Shown in pieces: positions 1 through 7,296 of a DNA stretch of 12,180 bases; positions within the stretch are counted from its first letter, which is position 1, and each line of letters begins with the position of its first letter. The stretch covers positions 1-12,180 of the forward strand of contig JAOUDU010000027.1 in assembly GCA_029859085.1 (NCBI GenBank), given 5' to 3'. The translations under genes and the position numbers were made by a program. This DNA comes from Gammaproteobacteria bacterium (lineage in GTDB: Bacteria > Pseudomonadota > Gammaproteobacteria > Pseudomonadales > Halieaceae). Under the pieces are notes generated by a model. The model was given only the letters and a program-made list of their open reading frames with translations. It was not told the DNA's origin and searched no databases.

Positions 1-507
1 CGCGCGCTCAAGATTGCGCCCGAGCCGGATGAACTGGTAGGGGGCGTCCTGGTTCATTGTGCCAGAGAGCATACCGGTGATCTGCTGGCAGGACTGGATA
101 ATATTATTGAGCACCGAGTGGCGCATGGAACGGGGCAGGTCCTTGTTGCTGCGGCGCGCCACGCTCAGGTAGAGACTGTTGATCCGCTCCCAGGTCTCGC
201 TGGGCATGATCTCCCTGGTGGTCCGGATGTTTTCCCTTGCACCGGTGAGGGAGCTGATAATGGAAGAGGGGTTTTCGCGCTCGCCGAACACATAGCTGAT
301 AATGTTCTTTTCGTTCGCCACACCCGGCCGCGATGCAAAATCCTGCTCCGCACCCAGCACCTGCAACAGCAGGTCCCAGCCGGGTTGTACTTCTTTCGGC
401 AGGTCGAGGATCGCGTTGTGCCGCACCAGGATAAGGCGGGCAGTATTCTCGGCGCGCTCAAGGAAACGCCCCAACCAGTAAGCTCTTTCCGCAGTTCTGG
501 CTAACAT
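1..507 (-). CDS. Alpha-E domain (DUF403) protein, 3' end cut by the window edge
   Basis: The reading frame begins at an ATG (507-505) and stays open for 169 codons to the window edge, so the C-terminal part is missing. The N-terminus reads MLARTAERAYWLGRFLERAE, the typical opening of the alpha-E family: helices with repeated Arg/Glu patterns. A second copy of the pattern, RLGRNLERA, sits at about residues 161-169. The ATG overlaps the TAA of the upstream ATP-grasp gene by one base (TAATG), indicating translational coupling. Alpha-E proteins are almost always encoded beside a circularly permuted ATP-grasp protein and often a transglutaminase-like protease. Comparative genomics proposed that such sets make or modify a peptide or amide-linked product, but the biochemistry is unproven. 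The protein is probably cytoplasmic, with no signal peptide. Family assignment is secure; function is not known. Confidence 0.9.
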   Translation of the reverse strand, partial: MLARTAERAYWLGRFLERAENTARLILVRHNAILDLPKEVQPGWDLLLQVLGAEQDFASRPGVANEKNIISYVFGERENPSSIISSLTGARENIRTTREIMPSETWERINSLYLSVARRSNKDLPRSMRHSVLNNIIQSCQQITGMLSGTMNQDAPYQFIRLGRNLERA

Positions 508-2012
508 TATTGCGCCTTCGTATCCACGATCCAGGTATCCTTGCTGCCGCCACCCTGGGAAGAGTTAACCACCAGCGAACCCTTGCGCAACGCCACCCGG
601 GTCAACCCTCCCGGCGTCACGTAATGGTTTTTCCCCTGCAGGATGAAGGGTCGCAGGTCCAGGTGCCTGGGCTCGATCGTGTTGCCACACAAAGTCGGCG
701 CAGTGGAGAGCTTCAGGGCGGGCTGGGCCATGTAATTACGCGGGTTCTTCAGGATCAACCCGGCGAAAGTATCCCGCTCCTTTTTGGTCGACGCTGGACC
801 CACCAGCATACCGTAGCCGCCGGACTCGTTGGCCGGCTTCACCACCATGGTCGCCAGGTTTTCCAGCACGTACTTGCGGTCTTTTTCGTTGACGCAGAGA
901 TAGGAAGGCACGTTCGGGATAATCGGGTCCTGGTCGAGGTAGTACTTGATGATGGCCGGCACGAAGGTGTAGATCACCTTGTCGTCGGCCACGCCGGCAC
1001 CGGGCGCATTGGCCAGCGCCACATTGCCCTTGCGCCAGGCGCGAAACAGCCCCGGGGTGCCGAGCGCGGATTCCGGGCGGAACACCTCGGGATCCAGGTA
1101 GTCATCGTTGATACGCCGGTAGATCACGTCGACCTGTGCCAGCCCGCGGATGGTTTTCATATACACCTTGTCATCGCTGCCGACCACAAGATCCGCGCCC
1201 TCCACCAGTTCCACACCCATACGCTGGGCCAGGTAGGCATGCTCGAAATAAGCCGAGTTGAACACCCCCGGGGTCATAACGACGATTTCCGGGTGTTTCA
1301 CCGCGCGCGGCGACAGCGATGCCAGCATGTCGAACAGCTGTGACGGGTAATCGGCCACCGGCTGGATCGAGCTGCGGTCAAACAACTGGGGCAGGACCCG
1401 CTTGGAGATCGCGCGGTTTTCCAGCATGTAGGATACCCCGGACGGCACCCGCAGGTTGTCCTCCAGCACATAGACCGTGCCGTCGCTGTCGCGCACCAGG
1501 TCGGAACCGCAGATGTGCGACCAGACACCGTAGCGGGGTTTGGCGCCGACACACTCCTTGAGAAACTCGGGGGAGCTGTCGATGATTTCCCGCGGCAAGA
1601 CCTTGTCCTTCAGGATCTGCTGCTTGTTGTAGATGTCATCGATAAACATATTGAGGGCGGTAAGGCGCTGCACCAGGCCCCGTTCCAGCACCTGCCATTC
1701 CTGCAGCGGGATGATGCGGGGGATGATATCAAGGGGCCAGGAGCGGTCGATGTTCTGACCCTCGCTGTACACCGTGAAGGTAATCCCCATTTCCTGGATG
1801 GCCAGATCGGCCGCCTGCTGCCTCGATACCAGGTGTTTTATGGTCTGTTTGCGCAGGAACTCGACGAGGCCCCGGGTAGCCGGGCGCGCCCGCCCGCCTT
1901 TGCCGATAATTTCATCGTAAAACTCGCCGGGATCGTAACCCGACCAGTCTACGGTCGAGCGGGGTCGGGCCCGACTGTAGGGCTGCGGCGATTGAATTTT
2001 GGCTTGAGCCAT
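507..2012 (-). CDS. Circularly permuted ATP-grasp protein (DUF404/DUF407 type)
   Basis: This 501-residue protein has the length usual for circularly permuted ATP-grasp proteins. Conserved blocks run in order: VLEDNLRVPSGVSYMLENR (182-200), VDVIYRRINDDYLDP (294-308), GNVALANAPGAGVADDK (329-345), VVKPANESGGYGMLVG (390-405), PRHLDLRPFIL (448-458) and SSQGGGSKDTW (484-494). The Lys and acidic residues in these blocks are the likely ATP/Mg site. ATP-grasp enzymes activate a carboxylate as acyl phosphate for ligation to an amine, so amide-bond formation is the expected chemistry; the substrate is unknown. The ATG at 2012 is preceded by GAGGA about 10 bases upstream. It is the first gene of an operon with the alpha-E gene (1-base overlap). 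No signal peptide or membrane segment is apparent. Family call is confident; role is inferred. Confidence 0.92.
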   Translation of the reverse strand: MAQAKIQSPQPYSRARPRSTVDWSGYDPGEFYDEIIGKGGRARPATRGLVEFLRKQTIKHLVSRQQAADLAIQEMGITFTVYSEGQNIDRSWPLDIIPRIIPLQEWQVLERGLVQRLTALNMFIDDIYNKQQILKDKVLPREIIDSSPEFLKECVGAKPRYGVWSHICGSDLVRDSDGTVYVLEDNLRVPSGVSYMLENRAISKRVLPQLFDRSSIQPVADYPSQLFDMLASLSPRAVKHPEIVVMTPGVFNSAYFEHAYLAQRMGVELVEGADLVVGSDDKVYMKTIRGLAQVDVIYRRINDDYLDPEVFRPESALGTPGLFRAWRKGNVALANAPGAGVADDKVIYTFVPAIIKYYLDQDPIIPNVPSYLCVNEKDRKYVLENLATMVVKPANESGGYGMLVGPASTKKERDTFAGLILKNPRNYMAQPALKLSTAPTLCGNTIEPRHLDLRPFILQGKNHYVTPGGLTRVALRKGSLVVNSSQGGGSKDTWIVDTKAQ

Positions 2013-2104
2013 TGCTGATCAGTCCTCATTGCCCAGGCAACAGGTGATTCAGGATCTGCTCACACCCGATGGTTTGTGGTTTATAGGTCATACGACGGCC
2101 ATTC

Positions 2105-2125
2105 TAAGCGGTCGGCGGCCGCTTA
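2105..2125. promoter_or_regulatory. Inverted repeat in the ATP-grasp/corA divergent intergenic region
   Basis: TAAGCGG (2105-2111) and CCGCTTA (2119-2125) form a perfect 7-base inverted repeat separated by 7 bases. It lies between two divergent genes, so it could be an operator or simply a small hairpin. On the minus strand a weak promoter-like pair, TTAGAA then TATAAA with a 16-base spacer, partly overlaps the repeat and could drive the ATP-grasp operon. No run of T follows the repeat on either strand, which argues against an intrinsic terminator. The rest of 2013-2250 shows no gene. Confidence 0.25.
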
Positions 2126-2184
2126 CAAGCAATTTTCTTCAGCCACCCGCATAGTTGCAAGCATGACAAAGCGTCCCGCCGTAA

Positions 2185-2193
2185 TGCTATGAT
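2185..2193 (+). promoter_or_regulatory. Extended -10 promoter candidate for corA
   Basis: TGCTATGAT is a strong extended -10 element (TG, one base, then TATGAT at 2188-2193). A poor -35 (TGACAA at 2164-2169, 18-base spacer) is typical of extended -10 promoters. Transcription would begin near 2200, giving a leader of about 50 bases before the ATG at 2251. Confidence 0.45.
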
Positions 2194-2250
2194 CACCCGG
2201 ACCGAAAGAGCGGTTTGCTCCGGGGTGTGGAGCGGGAGAAAAAGCAAGGC

Positions 2251-3222
2251 ATGAAAGTAAGGACAAAATTACTGGGCACAAACGGCCAGGTGCGCGAGGG
2301 TGCCGAAGAGTTGCTGGCACAGTGGCAAACCGGGCAGGCGGACACCCTGTGGCTGGATATCGAGGGCGAATTATCCGCCGCTATACGCGCAGAATTGCAA
2401 ACCCTCGGCCTGCACCAGCTGGCCATCGCCGACGTTGAACGCAAGCGCCTGCCACCCAAGCTGGAAGAGTTCAACAACAACACCTTCATTCTTTTTCGGG
2501 GCATTATCCAGCTGGACGAGGACCTGGTGCTGACACCGCAGCAGATCGGCTTTTTTGTCGGTGAACGCTTCCTGGTCACCATCCATCGCGAAGAATCCCT
2601 GAGCATCAACCGGCTCTGGTCAGAAATCACTGGCGGCTCCGCACCAACCTCCCCGGGCCGGCTGGCCCTGCAGGTAATGGACTATGCCTCCGACCGCTAT
2701 CTCCAGAAGATCCTGGATTTCGAGGCACACCTGGGCGAAATGGAGGAGAGGCTGCTCAGCCGCCCATCGGACAGCGTGATGGCGGAACTGGTGGGCTACC
2801 GCTCGGAATTGCGCAAGCTGCGCCGCATATTCAACTATCACAACCGGCTGGTGACGGAAATTCTCGGCGAAGAGCCCAAATTCCTGGGTACCGGCCAGGC
2901 GGCGGACCGGCACTTGTGGCGCGCCCTTGGGGACCGCTGCGAGCGCCTGTTCAGCCTGACCAGTATGTACTACGAAATCTGCGGCGACCTGGTGGAGGGC
3001 TACATCTCGATCAGCTCCCACGAGCTCAACACCACGATGAAGATCCTGACGATCATCACGGCCATTTTCGTTCCGCTGAGCTTCCTGGCGGGCCTGTACG
3101 GTATGAACTTCGAGAACATGCCGGAACTGCACCTGGAGTACGGTTATTTCTTCGCCCTCGGTGCGATGGCTTCCACCGCCGCCGTGCTGGTGTATATTTT
3201 CAAGCGCAAGCGGTGGCTGTAG
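2251..3222 (+). CDS. corA: CorA-family magnesium/divalent cation transporter
   Basis: The 323-residue protein has the CorA plan: a long soluble N-terminal domain, a helical stalk (about 145-262), and two C-terminal membrane helices (about 265-282 and 298-317) joined by the signature YGMN at 283-286, with MPEL at 290-293. The GMN plus MPEL combination favours the Mg2+ channel branch over the ZntB zinc branch, though the two are hard to separate by eye. The C-terminus KRKRWL is a positive cytoplasmic tail. CorA channels form homopentamers in the inner membrane. I chose the ATG at 2251, with GGGAG about 12 bases upstream. An in-frame TTG at 2215 would add 12 residues and lies very close to the predicted transcription start, so it is less likely. 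The gene is convergent with the GloB-like gene, leaving only 11 bases between the stop codons. Confidence 0.92.
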   Translation: MKVRTKLLGTNGQVREGAEELLAQWQTGQADTLWLDIEGELSAAIRAELQTLGLHQLAIADVERKRLPPKLEEFNNNTFILFRGIIQLDEDLVLTPQQIGFFVGERFLVTIHREESLSINRLWSEITGGSAPTSPGRLALQVMDYASDRYLQKILDFEAHLGEMEERLLSRPSDSVMAELVGYRSELRKLRRIFNYHNRLVTEILGEEPKFLGTGQAADRHLWRALGDRCERLFSLTSMYYEICGDLVEGYISISSHELNTTMKILTIITAIFVPLSFLAGLYGMNFENMPELHLEYGYFFALGAMASTAAVLVYIFKRKRWL

Positions 3223-3233
3223 CCGGAACCGGT

Positions 3234-4025
3234 TTACCAGCTATTGCGCAATTCCCTTAACTTCAGGAATACCGTGGCCGGGTCCGGGTTCTCCGGCAGG
3301 TCCGGGAACGCCTCCCGCAGCCGGGCGACCACGCCGGCGCTGTCCAGCCGCATGAACGTGTTGATGCGCCGCTCCAGCGCCATATCGGACACCAGCGCCC
3401 GGTTCGGGTCCTGGGTTTTCGCCTGCTCCAGCAACCTCGCGGCCTCCTCGTTGCCCGGCTCCCGGTCCAGGGTAAAGGCCAGGTTGTTCGCCAGGTAATC
3501 GTGGCCGGGGTATATCAGGGTGTGGTCCGGCAACTGGGCGAGCTGGTTGGCGAAAGTCGAGTAAAGTTCCCGGGGATGGCCGCCGTGGTGGCAGTTGCCG
3601 GCGCCGGCATTGAACAGGGTGTCGCCGCAGAACAGCGCGGGCGTATCGGTGTGGGACAGCACGCAGATGTGGCACATGGTATGGCCGGGGGTATCCAGGG
3701 CCTCCAGTTCCACCGTCCTGCCGATCTTTATGACATCGCCGGCCTGAAGGCCGCGGTCGATACCGGGTATCGAGTTGCGGGCGTTGGCATGCGCCAGCAG
3801 GCGGGCGCCGGTAGCGGCGATCAGGGCAGCGTTGCCGCCCGTGTGGTCATGGTGTTCGTGGGTGTTGAGCACCTGGGTGATTTGCCAGCCCAGTTCCCGC
3901 GCCCGGGCCAGGCATTTTTCGTGGTCCAGCGGGTCCACAGCCATGGCCTCGCCGGTTTCACCACAGGCGATCAGGTAGTTAAAGTTGCGGTAGGCGTTTC
4001 CTGTCCATATCTGTTCAACAATCAC
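3234..4025 (-). CDS. gloB: Glyoxalase II-like metallo-beta-lactamase-fold hydrolase
   Basis: This 263-residue protein has the length and order of hydroxyacylglutathione hydrolase, which cleaves S-D-lactoylglutathione to D-lactate and glutathione in methylglyoxal detoxification. The binuclear metal site is complete: THEHHDH (H56, H58, D60, H61), H115 in DTPGHT, D135 in FCGDTLF and H175 in YPGHDY. The C-terminal helical domain ends LRELRNSW, with R257 and R260 spaced like the glutathione-contacting Arg and Lys of human glyoxalase II. The loop after D135 reads AGAGNCHHGG rather than the usual AGCGKFYEG or AGCGRxFEG, so glutathione contacts may differ and another thioester substrate is possible. 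The start is GTG at 4025: GAGGAG lies about 8 bases upstream and no other start fits. It is cytoplasmic and monocistronic, with its own promoter candidate. Confidence 0.88.
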   Translation of the reverse strand: MIVEQIWTGNAYRNFNYLIACGETGEAMAVDPLDHEKCLARARELGWQITQVLNTHEHHDHTGGNAALIAATGARLLAHANARNSIPGIDRGLQAGDVIKIGRTVELEALDTPGHTMCHICVLSHTDTPALFCGDTLFNAGAGNCHHGGHPRELYSTFANQLAQLPDHTLIYPGHDYLANNLAFTLDREPGNEEAARLLEQAKTQDPNRALVSDMALERRINTFMRLDSAGVVARLREAFPDLPENPDPATVFLKLRELRNSW

Positions 4026-4054
4026 TATCGGGCTCCTCGCTTATTCCTGTGGGG

Positions 4055-4074
4055 ATGATAGCAGGCAATTTGCC
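4055..4074 (-). promoter_or_regulatory. Extended -10 promoter with palindrome upstream of the gloB-like gene
   Basis: On the minus strand TGCTATCAT (4063-4055) is an extended -10 element about 30 bases before the GTG start. A weak -35 (TTACCG) sits 16 bases further upstream. The spacer contains a perfect palindrome with one central base, GGCAA-T-TTGCC (4064-4074), in a position where a bound repressor would block RNA polymerase. No regulator gene is adjacent. Confidence 0.4.
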
Positions 4075-4165
4075 AGCGGTAACGGGCCGACTCGTCAAGC
4101 GCCCTGGCGCTGAGCTGCACAAAAATGATGTGGTACGGTCACATTCACGGTTGCGGACCTTGTCG

Positions 4166-4190
4166 AAAAAAAGCAGGAATTCGGGCTGCT
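4166..4190 (-). terminator. Intrinsic terminator candidate for the cytochrome/FAD/PLP operon
   Basis: Read on the minus strand, AGCAG (4190-4186) and CTGCT (4176-4172) form a 5-base-pair stem with a 9-base loop, followed directly by six more T (4171-4166). It lies about 45 bases after the stop of the DSD1-like gene. The stem is short, so termination may be partial. Confidence 0.4.
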
Positions 4191-4232
4191 ATTGGACGGC
4201 GTCTCCCGCTGACCGCAAGGGCAGCGACCAGG

Positions 4233-5498
4233 TCAGGCGGGCTCCTCTGCGAACACCGGCCAGCGCTCCGCGATCGAACCCCCATCGTACACCGCGATAT
4301 CCCCGAACTGCAGGAACACGAACTCGCTCTGGGTCGGCCGCAGGAACACCCAGTCATCGGGCTTCAGGTGAATATTGCGCGACCCGTTCAGCATTTCCTG
4401 GTTGGTGGAGCGGCCGAACAGGCTGTTGTATACCAGGCCCCGGGGTGATTCCGGTAGCGCTTTCCAGTAGCCGCCGTAGGTGAAAAAGGTGCGGGCCCGG
4501 TTGGGATCCCACAGCGACTGCACCGCCCCCAGGTCGATGCCGGGGATCTCCAGGGTATCCAGGCTCTTCAACACCGGCGTGGCGATATAGCAGGCGGCCT
4601 CGTGGTCAGCCAGCGTGGGCAGGTCGAAATCCGTCGGCTTCACCAGGCAGGAACCCGCCGCCAGTTCATTGAACGGATAGCTGCCTGCGTTGTACATCTG
4701 GTAGGTGGGGCTGCCGCCGGCATTGAGCAGTACCTCCGCGGGCCAGCGGGACCCGAGGTGTGACTTCGCCACATCGAGGTAGTGCTGGTAGACGGCCATC
4801 GCCTTGTCCCGGTAAGCCTCAGCACTGCCCACCGGCATCTTCACGATATGGGGTTCATAGCCCATGAAGCCGCTGAAACTGAGATGCCGCGACTGCGTGA
4901 CCAGGTCCAGCATCTGCACCAATTGTTCATCGGTCCTGACTCCACCGCGGTGCAGGCCCACGTCGAGCTCGAAGCACACCGGCATATCCTGCGCCAGGGA
5001 CTGTGCCAGCGCATCGTACTGGGCCACCCGCTGCGGCGTGTCCAGCAGCCAGCGCAATTGCCGCGAGGGATTGAAATCGCCGCCGGCGAACTGGCGGTAG
5101 AAATTGTGCGCCGCCACCACGGGCATGGGCTTGCCCAGCAGGATATCCGCACCCGGGAACTGTGCCGCCACCTGGTTGATGAAAGGCTGGTGGAACAGCA
5201 TCAGGCGGTTGCTGCCCGAGGCCTCCATCACCGCCCCCAACAGCGGCAGCGAGGGCAGTGACTTCGCGACTATCCGGTAATTGAAGCGGCCGTCCACGTG
5301 GCCGCACAGGGTCCGGATATTCGCCAGCAGGCGGCTGCGGTCCACCACCAGCGTGGGCTTTGCCAGTTGCGCACTGTCGAGGGCTGCGCCCAGGTCCCGG
5401 AAATACGGCGCGTGATCGGCCCCCTGCTCACCCGGGCGCAGCAGCCAGCCCAGCCCCAGCGCCGCGGCGCTGCCGATAATCAGTGACCGGCGCTTCAC
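4233..5498 (-). CDS. DSD1-like PLP-dependent protein (alanine racemase N-terminal fold), probably exported
   Basis: This 421-residue protein resembles the fold-type III PLP family that includes D-serine dehydratase (DSD1) and D-threonine aldolase. The barrel begins near residue 46 (KPTLVVDRSRLLANI). K79 in YRIVAKSLPS aligns with the PLP lysine. ELDVGLHRGGV (177-187) and NAGGSPTYQMY (259-269) are typical of the family. In characterised members a C-terminal H-x-C or H-x-D pair binds Zn or Mn; here the equivalent stretch reads PTQSEFVF (Q390, E392), so that metal site looks changed. The N-terminus MKRRSLIIGSAAALGLGWLL has twin arginines and a hydrophobic stretch, suggesting Tat export or anchoring. 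The GTG start overlaps the TGA of the upstream FAD gene (GTGA), indicating translational coupling. It is the last gene of the three-gene operon. The reaction is unknown: racemase, dehydratase, aldolase or a non-catalytic role are all possible. Confidence 0.82.
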   Translation of the reverse strand: MKRRSLIIGSAAALGLGWLLRPGEQGADHAPYFRDLGAALDSAQLAKPTLVVDRSRLLANIRTLCGHVDGRFNYRIVAKSLPSLPLLGAVMEASGSNRLMLFHQPFINQVAAQFPGADILLGKPMPVVAAHNFYRQFAGGDFNPSRQLRWLLDTPQRVAQYDALAQSLAQDMPVCFELDVGLHRGGVRTDEQLVQMLDLVTQSRHLSFSGFMGYEPHIVKMPVGSAEAYRDKAMAVYQHYLDVAKSHLGSRWPAEVLLNAGGSPTYQMYNAGSYPFNELAAGSCLVKPTDFDLPTLADHEAACYIATPVLKSLDTLEIPGIDLGAVQSLWDPNRARTFFTYGGYWKALPESPRGLVYNSLFGRSTNQEMLNGSRNIHLKPDDWVFLRPTQSEFVFLQFGDIAVYDGGSIAERWPVFAEEPA

Positions 5499-6889
5499 GA
5501 GTTGCCCCCGGATTCATCGAACAGGCCGGCGAGGTAGGGATTGAGAAAGCGGCCCCGCGGGTCCATCTCCCTGCGCACTGCCGCGAAGTCATCCCAGCGC
5601 GGGTAGAGCTGGCGGAAGTCCTGTTGCTGCAGGGTGTTGAGTTTGCCCCAGTGGGGACGGCCGTGGTACTTGCGGAAAATCGGTTCGATGGTCCTGAAAT
5701 AGGGTTTGTAGTCCTCCTCGAAAAACCGGTGTACCGCTATCGAGCAGCAGTCGCGCTGGTAGAACGGGCTGAGCCATATATCGTCGGCTTTTACGAAGCG
5801 CACCTCTATCGGGAAAAAAACCTCCGGATGATGCGTTTCCAGCGCCTCGCGAACCTCCCGCAGTGCGGCCAGGCCGTGCTCCCGGGGCAGGTGATATTCC
5901 ATTTCATTGAACCGCACGTTGCGTTCGCTGGCATAGTTTTTCCAGGAATTCTCCACGGTGACTTCGTCGTCGAGGGTTTTCATATAGCTGCCCAGCACAA
6001 GCTGGCGCAGGCGCGGCGTGCGCTCGAGCCAGTCGCGGGCCAGCTGCAGGTCGCGGGCACCCTCATTGCCGTCGAGTCGCTCGGTGGAACTGACGGGGTC
6101 ATCGGTGATGTCGTGGCTGTCGGTAAAGCCCATCCCGGAAAAAGGCACGTAATAAAACTCGAAGTTGCGGTGCCTGTCGGCCTCGCTGTCGGCTATCGCC
6201 AGGATTTCGTCGAAGTCGCGCCAGATGGTTTCGCGCCGCAGGCGATAGGGCGCCACATTCTGCAACCTGACCCGGGTGATGATACCCAGCGCTCCCAGGG
6301 ACACCCGCGCCGCCTGGAACAACTCGGGATTGCGCTGGCGATCGCAGTCCACCAGTTCCCCCCGGGCGTCCACCAGTTGCAGGCCCTCGATAAAGGTGGA
6401 CATACAGCCGATGCCCGCGCCGGTGCCGTGGGTGGCTGTGCTGAGGCTGCCGGCCAGGGTCTGCTTGTCGATGTCCGGCATATTGACCAGGGCCTGGCCG
6501 GCCCGCTCCAGTGGTGCGCCGATATCCCCCAGGCGACTGCCTGCCCACAGGGTGGCCTGGAGGGTTTTCCGATCGTAGGACACGAGGCCGCTGAGGCGGG
6601 AGAGAGATACGATAGTGCCATCGGTGGGCACCAGGGGCGTAAAGGAGTGCCCCGCCCCGACAGCCCGGATCGTACCGCCGGCGCCGGCGATGATTTCCTG
6701 CAATTCCGCTACCGAGGCCGGCGCCAACCGCGCTTCAGGCAGGCACTGCTGCGAACCCGACCAGTTGCGCCAGGGCAGGCGGCGCTGTCCGTCGGCGGCG
6801 GCGCCAGCCATTGCCTCCGGCTGCGCCCTCACCCCCGAACCCAGCGCCGCGGCGACCAGCGCCGTGAGCATTCCCCTGCGATTGAGCAT
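5495..6889 (-). CDS. FAD-dependent oxidoreductase, D-arabinono-1,4-lactone oxidase family, Tat-type signal
   Basis: The product is 464 residues with the two-domain plan of vanillyl-alcohol-oxidase-type flavoproteins. The FAD-binding domain (about 45-215) contains VGAGHSF (77-83); H81 corresponds to the histidine that carries covalent FAD in gulonolactone oxidase and alditol oxidase. SLSTATHGTGAG (148-159) is the second FAD motif. The C-terminal lactone-oxidase domain has the hallmark HWGK (413-416) and ends DPRGRFLNPYL (443-453). MLNRRGMLTALVAAALGSG is a twin-arginine-type leader, so the enzyme probably folds with FAD and is then exported. I chose the ATG at 6889, preceded by GGGGGAG, because it starts exactly at this leader; a longer frame to 6997 runs back into the cytochrome gene. 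It starts 4 bases after the cytochrome stop and overlaps the next gene by 4 bases. The substrate (sugar lactone, alditol or other hydroxyl compound) cannot be read from sequence. Confidence 0.88.
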   Translation of the reverse strand: MLNRRGMLTALVAAALGSGVRAQPEAMAGAAADGQRRLPWRNWSGSQQCLPEARLAPASVAELQEIIAGAGGTIRAVGAGHSFTPLVPTDGTIVSLSRLSGLVSYDRKTLQATLWAGSRLGDIGAPLERAGQALVNMPDIDKQTLAGSLSTATHGTGAGIGCMSTFIEGLQLVDARGELVDCDRQRNPELFQAARVSLGALGIITRVRLQNVAPYRLRRETIWRDFDEILAIADSEADRHRNFEFYYVPFSGMGFTDSHDITDDPVSSTERLDGNEGARDLQLARDWLERTPRLRQLVLGSYMKTLDDEVTVENSWKNYASERNVRFNEMEYHLPREHGLAALREVREALETHHPEVFFPIEVRFVKADDIWLSPFYQRDCCSIAVHRFFEEDYKPYFRTIEPIFRKYHGRPHWGKLNTLQQQDFRQLYPRWDDFAAVRREMDPRGRFLNPYLAGLFDESGGNS

Positions 6890-6893
6890 AGCC

Positions 6894-7259
6894 CTACTCC
6901 CCCGTCGCCATGAACTCGATAAGGGCCTCGAACTGCGCGACGTCGCAATCCATGCACAAGCCGAAGGGCGGCATGCCCCCGAAGCCATTGACGACATTGT
7001 CCACCAGGGTATTCATACCCTTGGCCATGCGCGGCGCCCAGGCGGTACTGTCGCCGGTCAGTGGCGCGCCGGTGGCGGCCACCGTGTGGCAACTGGCGCA
7101 GCTGCGCCGGTAGATGGCGGCAAGCGCCGCGTCCGGCGGTTGCAACGCGCGGCTGGCCGCCTCGGCGGCGGGCGGTGGCGACGGGCCATCACCGCAGGCA
7201 CAGAGCAGGATCAGGCAGGTGCCGATAACCGATTGCGCGAGTATTTTCTGAAAATGCAT
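6894..7259 (-). CDS. Cytochrome c5-like c-type cytochrome, predicted lipoprotein
   Basis: This 121-residue protein has one haem-attachment motif, CASCH (C54, C57, H58), and a candidate axial methionine, M96, in GGMPP. A second Cys pair, CMDC (C102 and C105), follows the Met ligand as in the cytochrome c5 group, where it forms a structural disulfide. The N-terminus is a short signal peptide with a lipobox-like LLCAC ending at C22, then a Pro/Ala-rich linker, so the mature protein is probably a membrane-anchored periplasmic lipoprotein. I chose the ATG at 7259 because it starts the signal peptide and has AGGA about 8 bases upstream; the frame extends to 7433 but only through the terminator region. 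It is the first gene of the operon with the FAD enzyme (4-base gap), so it is a natural electron acceptor for that enzyme, though this is inferred. Confidence 0.88.
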   Translation of the reverse strand: MHFQKILAQSVIGTCLILLCACGDGPSPPPAAEAASRALQPPDAALAAIYRRSCASCHTVAATGAPLTGDSTAWAPRMAKGMNTLVDNVVNGFGGMPPFGLCMDCDVAQFEALIEFMATGE

Positions 7260-7296
7260 GTGAGGTATCCTGGCTGTGGTGCGTGACGCTGGTGAA

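Noticed and set aside
510..1343. Open frame on the plus strand (277 codons) opposite the ATP-grasp gene
   Set aside because: It is His/Arg/Gly-rich mirror translation of a conserved gene, with no ribosome-binding site or recognisable domain.
3223..3233. AACCGGTT palindrome region between corA and the gloB-like gene as a bidirectional terminator
   Set aside because: The gap between stops is only 11 bases, the palindrome is too short for a stable stem, and no T-run follows on either strand.
5483..6913. Open frame on the plus strand (476 codons) opposite the FAD oxidoreductase
   Set aside because: It mirrors a gene with clear FAD and HWGK motifs and shows no family motifs of its own.
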